Shown here piece by piece: positions 47,285 through 54,152 of a stretch of 54,152 bases of DNA. Source of the stretch: Akkermansia muciniphila (GTDB lineage: Bacteria > Verrucomicrobiota > Verrucomicrobiia > Limisphaerales > UBA9464); the NCBI GenBank assembly GCA_945883815.1, contig CAMCYJ010000017.1, forward strand, positions 1-54,152, written 5' to 3'. A program made the translations under genes and the position numbers. Position 1 is the stretch's first letter; every line of letters starts with the position of its first letter. The notes under the pieces were generated by a model. The model searched no databases and was not told the DNA's origin. It saw only the letters and a list, made by a program, of their open reading frames with translations.

Positions 47285-48442
47285 ATGCTCCGCCACTCGT
47301 TCCTTGCCCTCCTCACGGCTCTGGGGATTTCCCTGAGCGCCTCCTCGGCCGAAGTCGTCGTCAGTGACGTCACCAGCCGTGCCATTCCCATCAATGTCTC
47401 AGGCTATTCCGGGGATGCGAAGACGGTCCTCGAATTTGACTTGTATGTCGCCGGGTTCGACCTGGTCGCTGCGGCCCAAGCGCAGTATTCGCTCAATGGT
47501 AAATCGGGCGCCGGATTGGAAGGGGTGCTGGCCGACGTGAACAACAAGGCCACCTTGTTCAATCGATCGTATCCAGGCGGATCGACCCGTGCTCAAGCCC
47601 ACGCCTTGGCGGATGACGTGGTTCTGGCCATCACCGGTCGCAAGGGGGTTTCCCGCACCAAGTTGGTTTTCAAGGTCCAGAAAGACCGCATCAGCGAGGT
47701 CTATGCCAGCGACTTCGATGGGGCCAATCCGGTCCAATTGACGGCCGACGGCAGTATTGTTGCGGCACCAGCCTGGCGACCGGGGCGCAAATCCATCGTC
47801 TACACCAGCTATCGGGCGGGCAACGCCGACATCTTTTCGCAGGACCTGACTTCGGGCAACCGGAAGGCCCTGGTTCGTTTTTCGGGCTCCAACATCAGTC
47901 CCGCACCTTCGCCGGATGGTTCCAAGCTGGCCATGATCCTCAGCAAGGCTGGAAGCCCGGACTTGTGGGTGAGCGACGCGGAGGGTGGGAATCCCCGTCG
48001 ATTGACCACCACGGCCGCCGATGAATCGTCTCCCTGTTGGTCGCCAGACGGGTCCACCTTGTGTGTGGTGTCGCGGGAGAGTGGTTTTCCACAATTGTAC
48101 ACGGTCGCCGCCTCGGGCGGCAGCATGCGCCGGCTCACCACGGCCGGTGTCCGCAATACCACCGAGCCCGATTGGTCGCCGGACGGCAAGTGGATCGCCT
48201 TCACCCGTTCCCGGGGGGATTATTTCGACATTTGCATCGTTCCGGCCGCCGGCGGCGACGCCAAGGTGATTACCGAAGGGGAGGATCCTTCCTGGGCTCC
48301 GAATTCCAGAACCTTGGTTTTTACACGTCGGACCAGCAAGTTTGGTCCGCGCAAACTGTCGCTGCTTGACTGGCCGACGGGCCACGTCAAGGATGTAGCT
48401 CAGGTAGCGGGCAGCGGTTCCCAGCCGAGCTGGAGCCGTTGA
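47285..48442 (+). CDS. tolB: Tol-Pal system beta-propeller protein TolB
   Basis: 385 residues. Signal peptide (L-A-L-L-T-A-L-G-I-S-L-S-A-S-S-A-E). An N-terminal domain runs to about 135, then come WD40-like/PD40 blades in the beta-propeller: Q-L-T-A-D-G-S, A-W-R-P-G-R-K-S-I-V-Y-T-S-Y, P-A-P-S-P-D-G-S-K-L-A-M, P-C-W-S-P-D-G-S-T-L, P-D-W-S-P-D-G-K-W-I-A-F. It links to Pal in the periplasm. It starts 45 bp after tolA on the same strand and is shorter than the E. coli protein (430). Confidence 0.9.
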   Translation: MLRHSFLALLTALGISLSASSAEVVVSDVTSRAIPINVSGYSGDAKTVLEFDLYVAGFDLVAAAQAQYSLNGKSGAGLEGVLADVNNKATLFNRSYPGGSTRAQAHALADDVVLAITGRKGVSRTKLVFKVQKDRISEVYASDFDGANPVQLTADGSIVAAPAWRPGRKSIVYTSYRAGNADIFSQDLTSGNRKALVRFSGSNISPAPSPDGSKLAMILSKAGSPDLWVSDAEGGNPRRLTTTAADESSPCWSPDGSTLCVVSRESGFPQLYTVAASGGSMRRLTTAGVRNTTEPDWSPDGKWIAFTRSRGDYFDICIVPAAGGDAKVITEGEDPSWAPNSRTLVFTRRTSKFGPRKLSLLDWPTGHVKDVAQVAGSGSQPSWSR

Positions 48443-48498
48443 GCCCGGCCCGTCGACCCACTTTCAAGTCTCCTGATTGCAGCCTTTTTTTAACACCA

Positions 48499-49149
48499 AT
48501 GAAGCCGTTCTCCAAATTGGGTTCCATCGCCCTCGTGCTGATCCTCTCCCTCTCTGCCGGATGTAAGAAGGGGCAGAAGAACTACACGCCGCTCCCGGGA
48601 TATTCGGGAACTCCGGGAGCCTCTTCGGGCATCGGCAAGGGGCAGCCCATTTTGCCCCCGGCCCGACCGCTGAATCCGGATGGCGCTGGCTCCAACGGCT
48701 CGGATGCCGCAACCGGTGTCAATAACCCCGACGGGGTCAACGGTCAGCCCTCGCGCGAAGAGATCGAGGGCATGCTGGCCAATCGCGAGCAATTCAAGGC
48801 CAACACCGTGTATTTCGATTACGACAAGTCCGTGGTCAAGGCCGACGGTAAGGAGAATATTCAGGCGGTGGCTTCCTACCTCAAGGCCCACTCCGACAAC
48901 AAGGTGGCCATCGAAGGTCATTGCGATGAGCGCGGCACCGAAGAGTATAACCGCTCACTGGGTGAGAGGCGTGCGCTGTCGGCCCGCGATGCGTTGATCG
49001 CTGTCGGCATCGGTGCCGACCGTGTGGTGACTCGCAGTTTCGGCGAAGATAAGCCCGCTGAACTCGGTCACGATGAGGCCGCCTGGGGCAAGAATCGCCG
49101 CGGCGAATTCATCTTGCTCACCCCGCCTCCGGCCGGTGGTCTCCGCTGA
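48499..49149 (+). CDS. pal: Peptidoglycan-associated lipoprotein Pal
   Basis: 216 residues from ATG 48499. The lipobox L-S-A-G-C (Cys22) anchors it to the outer membrane. After a Gly/Pro-rich linker comes the OmpA-like domain: Y-F-D-Y-D-K-S-V-V-K, then E-G-H-C-D-E-R-G-T-E-E-Y-N-R-S-L-G-E-R-R-A, the diaminopimelate-binding signature of Pal. Its tail G-K-N-R-R-G-E-F fits the family. Last gene of the operon; the terminator follows 24 bases after its stop. Confidence 0.9.
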   Translation: MKPFSKLGSIALVLILSLSAGCKKGQKNYTPLPGYSGTPGASSGIGKGQPILPPARPLNPDGAGSNGSDAATGVNNPDGVNGQPSREEIEGMLANREQFKANTVYFDYDKSVVKADGKENIQAVASYLKAHSDNKVAIEGHCDERGTEEYNRSLGERRALSARDALIAVGIGADRVVTRSFGEDKPAELGHDEAAWGKNRRGEFILLTPPPAGGLR

Positions 49150-49173
49150 ATGGTTCCTGACAGGTAATACGAC

Positions 49174-49204
49174 AAAAAACCCCGCCGTTCGGCGGGGTTT
49201 TTTG
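49174..49204 (+). terminator. Rho-independent terminator of the tol-pal operon
   Basis: Perfect GC-rich hairpin (ACCCCGCCG, TT loop, CGGCGGGGT) with A run before and T run after (49198-49203), 24 bases beyond the pal stop. It also has the symmetrical A/T flanks of a bidirectional terminator. About 190 bp of unassigned DNA lie between it and aceE. Confidence 0.9.
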
Positions 49205-49395
49205 TTGGCTTGGAATCTACAGACAACCATTGGTCTGGCCCGTGCAGGTTGGCCTGGGAAGTCCGGCTCCGAACAGTCCGCCCAAGGACGCCGCACCGAT
49301 GTCGATGCGGTGGTTTGAACGAAGCAGGGACCGAAACAAGGGCCTGGTGGCTCATGGGCGGCCATGGCCCACCGGTTGCCGTCGTTGTTTGAGCG

Positions 49396-52176
49396 TCAGA
49401 CGCAGACGCCGTAGCGCTTCTCAGGGTTGACCCCGAGTTTTTGGATGGCTTCCGCCACCACGCTCTTCGGCAAGGCGCCTTCCGAGGCCAATTTGTAAAG
49501 ACAACCAATGGCGGTGCATTCACCATCAATTTCGAAGAAGCGCCGGAGGACCGGTCGGACTTCGCTGCGCCCGAACCCGTCGCATCCGAGGGTCATCAAA
49601 CCTCCCGGAATCCAGGGGGCGATTTGGTCGGCGACCAGCTTGAGGTTGTCGCTGACGGCAATCCAAGGACCCGGCTGGCCCTCGACGGTTTGTTCGAGGT
49701 AGCTCTTTCGGGGAGCTTCGGTCGGGTGAAGCATGTTCCAGCGCTTGGCGGCCTGAGCATCCGAGCGGAGCCGCTTGAAGCTGGTCACACTCCACACATC
49801 GGCGCTGACGTCGTAGGCCTCCAGAAGCTCCTGAGCCTTGAGAGCCTGTTGCAGAATGGCTCCGGAACCGAGCAACTGGACCTTGTGCTTCAAGCCTGCC
49901 TTGCCCGGCTTGAACTTGTACATGCCGTTGAGGATGCCCTCCACGACGCCCGGATCATTGGGGATCGGCGGGTGGGCGTAGTCTTCATTGTGGACGGAGA
50001 TGTAGTAGAAGACATCTTCGCCATCGGCATACATGCGCTTCATGCCGTCGCAGACGATGACCGCCAGTTCGTAGCCGAATGCCGGCTCATAGGAGTACAG
50101 GTTGGGAACCGAAGTGGCGACCAAGTGACTGTGGGCGTCCTGATGCTGGAGTCCCTCGCCGTTCAGGGTCGTTCGGCCCGACGTAGCGCCAATCATGAAT
50201 CCGCGGCAGCGCGAGTCGCCTGCCAGCCAGACCTGATCGCCCACCCGCTGGAACCCAAACATCGAGTAGTAGATGTAGAAGGGTATGGTCGGCACGCCGT
50301 AGGTGACGTTGGCCGTGCCGGCGGCGATGAAGTCGGCCATGGAGCCGGCTTCGTTGATACCTTCTTCGAGGAGTTGGCCGTCCTTCTTTTCGATGTAGGG
50401 GGTATTGGCGTTGTCTTCGGTCTTGGTGCCCGGATTGTAGAGTTGGCCTCGGGAACTGTAGATGCCCACCTGACCGAAGAGGCCTTCCATGCCGAAGGTG
50501 CGAGCCTCATCGGGCACGATGGGCACGATGAACTTGCCGATGTTCTTGTCGCGGAGCAGCGAGCCCAGCAGCAGCACATAAGCCTTGGTCGTGGAGGCTG
50601 AAGACAGAGCCGTGGCCTGGACCACGTTGCGCAAACCGTCGTCGGTGTGCAGCGGTGTGACCAGTTTCTGGGCGCGGTCGATCCGAATGGGGTTGAAGCC
50701 GTGCAGGTCTTTGCGCCGATCCAGTAGGTATTGAACCTCGGCGCTGTCTTGCGGCGGACGGTAAAAGGGAAGTTCGGCGATGACCTCGTCTTCCAGCGGA
50801 ATGGAGAAACGTTCGCGGAAGTGGCGGATATCGCGCTCGGCCAACTTCTTGAGGCCGTGGGTGGGATTCTTGCCTTCGCCGGCTTCGCCGGTGCCGTAGC
50901 CCTTGACCGTCTTGGCCAAGATCACCGTGGGTCGGCCATTGCGCTGGGTGGCCTTGCGGTAAGCCGCATACACCTTGAGAGGATCGTGGCCGCCGCGGGT
51001 GAGCTTCTTGAGCTGCGCGTCGCTGAGGTGGCTGACCAAGTCGAGCAGCGCCGGGTATTTCCCGAAGAAATTCTTCCGGATGTAGGCTCCGCTCTCGACA
51101 ATGTACTGCTGGTACTCGCCATCCACGACCTCATCCATGCGCTGGGCCAGAAGGCCCGTCGTGTCGCGGGCCAACAATTCGTCCCAGTCGCTACCCCAAA
51201 CCACCTTGATGACATTCCAGCCCGCACCGCGGAACTGTCCTTCGAGGTCTTGGATGATTTTGCCATTGCCGCGCACCGGACCGTCGAGGCGCTGGAGATT
51301 GCAGTTGATCACCCACACGAGGTTGTCGAGGTGCTCACGGCCGGCCATGCCAATGGCTCCGTGCGTTTCCGGTTCGTCCGACTCGCCGTCACCGATGAAG
51401 GCCCAGACCATGGGGTCGTGGTCTTGCGGGACGAGTTTGCGCGCCTGCAAGTAGCGGCTGAAGCGGGCCTGGTAAATGGAGTGGATGGGGCCGAGGCCCA
51501 TCGAAACCGTCGGGAAAATCCAGAAATCCGGCATCAGGAACGGATGCGGGTAGGAGCTCAGACCCGGGTGGTCTTGCAGTTCCTGACGGAAGTTCTTCAG
51601 GTGCTGGTCGTTGAGTCGGTACTCCAAGTAGGCGCGGGAGTAGTTGCCCGGCGAGGCATGCCCCTGGAAGTAGATCATGTCGGCCGTCTTGCCGTCAGCG
51701 CCGCCCCGGAAGAAGTGGTTGTATCCCACTTCGTACAGCGTCGCCAGCGAGGCGAAGGTCGCGATGTGCCCGCCCACGTTGGTGGTCTTGTTGGCCTTGG
51801 CGACCATGGCCATGGCATTCCAGCGAACGTGAGCCCGGATCAGGCGCTCCATTTCGAGGTCGCCGGGGTACTCGGGTTGTTCTTCGGGAGGGATGGTGTT
51901 GAGGTAGGGCGTCGTGGTGACGTCCGGCACCGCATAGCCCTGATTGCGTAGCCCTTGCACCACGCCGGCGACCAGCTTGCGGGCTTCTTGCGGGGACTTG
52001 CCATCCAGCACGAGTCGCAGCAGATCTTCCACCGTGGCACGATGCCGGTCGGAGGCGGTCAGCGGACGGCCAGAGGCAGTACTTTCGGCGCGCCCGTTGA
52101 CCGGGGTGGCCGAACCATGGTTGGAACCAGAGGTATTCAAGACTCGATTGCCGAGGCCGAAGCCCCGGATGCCCAA
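49396..52176 (-). CDS. aceE: Pyruvate dehydrogenase E1 component, homodimeric type
   Basis: 926 residues from the first in-frame start (a TTG at 52176). The true start is uncertain because no ATG lies before Y-L-N-T-I-P-P-E-E-Q-P-E-Y-P-G (about residue 91), where recognisable homology begins. Thiamine-diphosphate site: F-I-G-D-G-E-S-D-E-P, then I-N-C-N-L-Q-R-L-D-G-P-V-R-G-N. Conserved A-S-P-G-N-Y-S-R-A and S-S-Y-P-H-P-F-L-M-P-D-F-W are of the AceE type. It decarboxylates pyruvate and passes the acetyl group to E2. E2 and E3 genes are not in this window. Confidence 0.9.
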   Translation of the reverse strand: MGIRGFGLGNRVLNTSGSNHGSATPVNGRAESTASGRPLTASDRHRATVEDLLRLVLDGKSPQEARKLVAGVVQGLRNQGYAVPDVTTTPYLNTIPPEEQPEYPGDLEMERLIRAHVRWNAMAMVAKANKTTNVGGHIATFASLATLYEVGYNHFFRGGADGKTADMIYFQGHASPGNYSRAYLEYRLNDQHLKNFRQELQDHPGLSSYPHPFLMPDFWIFPTVSMGLGPIHSIYQARFSRYLQARKLVPQDHDPMVWAFIGDGESDEPETHGAIGMAGREHLDNLVWVINCNLQRLDGPVRGNGKIIQDLEGQFRGAGWNVIKVVWGSDWDELLARDTTGLLAQRMDEVVDGEYQQYIVESGAYIRKNFFGKYPALLDLVSHLSDAQLKKLTRGGHDPLKVYAAYRKATQRNGRPTVILAKTVKGYGTGEAGEGKNPTHGLKKLAERDIRHFRERFSIPLEDEVIAELPFYRPPQDSAEVQYLLDRRKDLHGFNPIRIDRAQKLVTPLHTDDGLRNVVQATALSSASTTKAYVLLLGSLLRDKNIGKFIVPIVPDEARTFGMEGLFGQVGIYSSRGQLYNPGTKTEDNANTPYIEKKDGQLLEEGINEAGSMADFIAAGTANVTYGVPTIPFYIYYSMFGFQRVGDQVWLAGDSRCRGFMIGATSGRTTLNGEGLQHQDAHSHLVATSVPNLYSYEPAFGYELAVIVCDGMKRMYADGEDVFYYISVHNEDYAHPPIPNDPGVVEGILNGMYKFKPGKAGLKHKVQLLGSGAILQQALKAQELLEAYDVSADVWSVTSFKRLRSDAQAAKRWNMLHPTEAPRKSYLEQTVEGQPGPWIAVSDNLKLVADQIAPWIPGGLMTLGCDGFGRSEVRPVLRRFFEIDGECTAIGCLYKLASEGALPKSVVAEAIQKLGVNPEKRYGVCV

Positions 52177-52327
52177 AGGTATTCAAAAGACCACCACTGC
52201 CAAGCGCAGGGTTGGCCGTTTCAATCGAACGAATGCACAGAAGAAGCGGGGTGCCGCGGCATTGAGCCGGCCTCTTCGAAGAAACTTTGGGGTTTGATGT
52301 CTCGGCGGACTCAGTGGACTGCGCCAA

Positions 52328-53647
52328 CTAAGCGGGCTGCGTCGGTGCCGGAATCACGTCCGTCCCCAGGTAGGGGCGGAGTGGTTCGGGTATCCGAACG
52401 CTGCCGTCGGCCTGCTGATGTGTTTCCACCAAGGCCACAAAGAGGCGGGCCAGAGCAGTGCCCGAACCATTGAGCAAATGCGGGAAAAGATTCTGCCCAT
52501 CGGATTCCCGCTTGAATCGCAAATTCATCCGGCGGGATTGGTAATCCTCGCAGTTGGAGCAACTCGACACTTCCAAGTAAGTGCCCTGTCCCGGAGCCCA
52601 GACTTCGATGTCATAGGTCTTGGCGGATGCGAAGCCCATGTCGCCGGTGCACAGGTTGATGACCCGGTAATGCAGCCCGAGGCGTTGCAGAACCGTCTCA
52701 GCGTTGAGGACCATTTTTTCCAGTTCCTCATAGCCCTGGTCCGGATGCACCACCTTGATGAGCTCCACCTTGTCGAACTGGTGGACTCGGATCATGCCCC
52801 GGGTACCCAACCCGGCGGCGCCCGCCTCGGCCCGGAAGCAGGGCGAGTAGGCGCAGTAGCGAACCGGAAGCTGCTTTTCAGCAAGGATCTCCTCCCGGTG
52901 GATGTTGGCCACCGGAGCCTCGGCCGTCGGCAGTAGGTACAACTTGCCCATCGTCGAGGTGTCGAGTCCTTCCTGCACGGCATAGGCCTGATCCCGGAAC
53001 TTCGGGAACTGCCCCACGCCGACCATGCAGTGCTCACCGACGATGTACGGCGGAGCCACTTCGGTGTAGCCGTGTTCCCGCTGGTGCAGGTCGAGCAGGA
53101 AGTTGATCAACGCCCGCTCCAACCGAGCTCCCCAGCCCGTGTACAGCAGAAAGCCCGATCCGCTCAGCTTGGCCCCCCGGGCAAAGTCGATGAGCTTGAG
53201 GCGTTCGCAAAGCTCCACGTGGTTCAGTGCCTTGAACTCGAATGAGGCCTTTTGCCCATGCACACGAATCTCCGGATTGTCGGCCGCATCCTTGCCCAAC
53301 GCGACGCTGGCGTGGGGGAGGTTGGGGATCATCAGCAACAGGGCATCCCGTGCGGCCTCGGCCTCAGCGGCGGACTTGTCGAGTTCGGTGATCCGGTCGC
53401 CGAGGACGCGCACTTCCGCCTTCTTGGTCTCGGCTTCGTCCAAGCGCTTCTGGCCGATCAGCCCGCCGATTTCTTTCGAGGCGCTGTTGCGGCGTGCCTT
53501 GAGTTGCTCGGCCTCGGCGAGTGCTGCCCGTCGGGCTTCATCCAGCGCCAAGACTTCGGAAAGCCTGGCTTCGTCACCGGCGTTCCGCGTGGCCAATCGC
53601 TCCCGGACGAACTCGGTCCGATCGCGCAACAACTTCATGTCGAGCAT
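52328..53647 (-). CDS. serS: Seryl-tRNA synthetase
   Basis: 439 residues. The N-terminal arm (about 25-100) is a charged antiparallel coiled coil that grips the tRNA. Class II motif 2 is F-R-A-E-A-G-A-A-G-L-G-T-R-G-M-I-R-V-H-Q-F, motif 3 is L-N-G-S-G-T-A-L-A-R-L-F; T-A-E-A-P-V-A-N comes before. The length matches bacterial SerRS. The ATG at 53647 gives a standard M-L-D-M-K-L-L start. It lies 150 bp upstream of aceE on the same strand. Confidence 0.95.
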   Translation of the reverse strand: MLDMKLLRDRTEFVRERLATRNAGDEARLSEVLALDEARRAALAEAEQLKARRNSASKEIGGLIGQKRLDEAETKKAEVRVLGDRITELDKSAAEAEAARDALLLMIPNLPHASVALGKDAADNPEIRVHGQKASFEFKALNHVELCERLKLIDFARGAKLSGSGFLLYTGWGARLERALINFLLDLHQREHGYTEVAPPYIVGEHCMVGVGQFPKFRDQAYAVQEGLDTSTMGKLYLLPTAEAPVANIHREEILAEKQLPVRYCAYSPCFRAEAGAAGLGTRGMIRVHQFDKVELIKVVHPDQGYEELEKMVLNAETVLQRLGLHYRVINLCTGDMGFASAKTYDIEVWAPGQGTYLEVSSCSNCEDYQSRRMNLRFKRESDGQNLFPHLLNGSGTALARLFVALVETHQQADGSVRIPEPLRPYLGTDVIPAPTQPA

Positions 53648-53944
53648 GGTGTCAGGGTACGAAAGCAGGGGTGGGAAGGAGAACGGAATTTCTCGACCGA
53701 TTCAATTTGGCCAAAGGCCGATGAATTGGCTCGCGATGCGATTTCGCAAGGAGTCGCCACTCAATCGAGAAGCGCAGGCGGTGTGTCAGTCTCCGCGTAA
53801 TCTGTCAAAGAGCGTCAGTGCTGGGGGGGGATGCACCCGAAATTGGTTTCCCAAGTAACCGGAGTTGGGGGTTCGCTGGCGCCAGTAAATCAAGCTGCTC
53901 TTGATTTCGCTGAAATCGCGGCGGCGAGAAATGTCTTTCGCCAC
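53648..53944. other. 297 bp upstream of serS with no gene recognised
   Basis: No open frame looks coding. It should contain the serS promoter and leader. A G8 run (53823-53830) and the pair TTTCGCTGAAATCG are visible; I see no T-box or other riboswitch that I can defend. Confidence 0.4.
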
Positions 53945-54080
53945 TTACCGGTAGCGCTCACGCAACGGTCCGCACCCAGGGGAGAGCACGGCGGACCAGA
54001 AACGTTGGGAAAGGGTTTGGAGTTCCTTGGCCAGCGCCTCGTGGGCTTCCTCAAGGCTGCAACTCCGAGCGTCGCTAAGA
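53945..54080 (-). pseudogene. Possible C-terminal coding fragment cut by the repeated element
   Basis: On the minus strand, a frame ending with TAA (53945-53947) reads S-C-S-L-E-E-A-H-E-A-L-A-K-E-L-Q, then F-W-S-A-V-L-S, then L-R-E-R-Y-R, with a helix-like pattern. At about 54080 it runs into the shared 21-bp element, where sense stops. I do not recognise the family. The fragment probably marks a gene broken by insertion or deletion. Confidence 0.35.
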
Positions 54081-54081
54081 G

Positions 54082-54102
54082 CCTGTCTGAAAATGGGGAG
54101 GG
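54082..54102. repeat. 21-bp element shared with 20725-20745
   Basis: Exact reverse complement of 20725-20745, preceded by GAG and followed by GTTCTG. The form GAGCCTGTCTGAAAA is like an insertion-sequence tip. Fifty bases beyond it the window ends, so an element could extend to the right. Confidence 0.7.
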
Positions 54103-54152
54103 TTCTGTTTGGGAGGGAAGGGTTCGATTGGCAAGGTGCGAGGAGGGAGCAG

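Overview
The window reads as a chromosome segment of a GC-rich Gram-negative bacterium of the Planctomycetes-Verrucomicrobia-Chlamydiae group, most likely a Verrucomicrobiota member close to Pedosphaera/Limisphaerales. The pointers are a PSCyt1-PSCyt2-PSD1 protein next to a Tat-type DUF1501 protein, secreted sulfatase and DUF6807 proteins, two type II pseudopilin-like '[18 protein letters not shown]' proteins of the H-X9-DG type, a complete tol-pal operon (hence an outer membrane), and REP/RAYT-like repeats. This is inference from gene content; there is no rRNA, and I saw no convincing tRNA or CRISPR array.

Layout. 1-4.5 kb is a worn accessory stretch: an LpxR-like outer-membrane protein, a RAYT transposase remnant bracketed by a perfect inverted repeat, dispersed REP-like repeats, a VapBC pair, a duplicated scrap of the LpxR gene, a nucleotidyltransferase scrap, a cupredoxin and a small phosphatase. 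4.5-20.6 kb is a run of exported catabolic-type proteins: DUF6807, a 964-residue two-part putative glycan-active protein, a pseudopilin-like protein, DUF3500, a sulfatase, a lipoprotein, PSD1, DUF1501, an SGNH hydrolase, a GNAT enzyme and a CE15-like esterase. 21-25.9 kb carries a glycosyltransferase and a minus-strand cluster (large membrane protein, MauE-like protein, exported protein with C-terminal anchor, Cys-rich exported protein, terminator), part of it visibly AT-richer. 26-31.5 kb holds a PhoA-type phosphatase, an OPT transporter and an aldehyde dehydrogenase. 31.5-36.3 kb is a three-gene TolC-HlyD-ABC export operon whose ATPase domain has lost its key motifs. 36.3-44 kb contains an RsuA-type pseudouridine synthase, a PIG-V-like/GtrA pair, a second pseudopilin-like protein behind a second MauE-like protein, a zinc-ribbon protein and a 1,110-residue FtsX-type permease. 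44.2-49.2 kb is the tol-pal operon with a triple zinc-ribbon membrane protein inserted between tolQ and tolR, ended by a strong terminator. 49.4-53.6 kb carries aceE and serS.

Most worth a second look: the motif-less ABC exporter; the zinc-ribbon protein inside tol-pal; the MauE-like/Cys-rich exported cassette with a G9 tract near the start of its first reading frame; and the repeat and gene-debris patterns around 1-2.8 kb, 18.9-19.1 kb, 20.7-20.9 kb and 54.08 kb.
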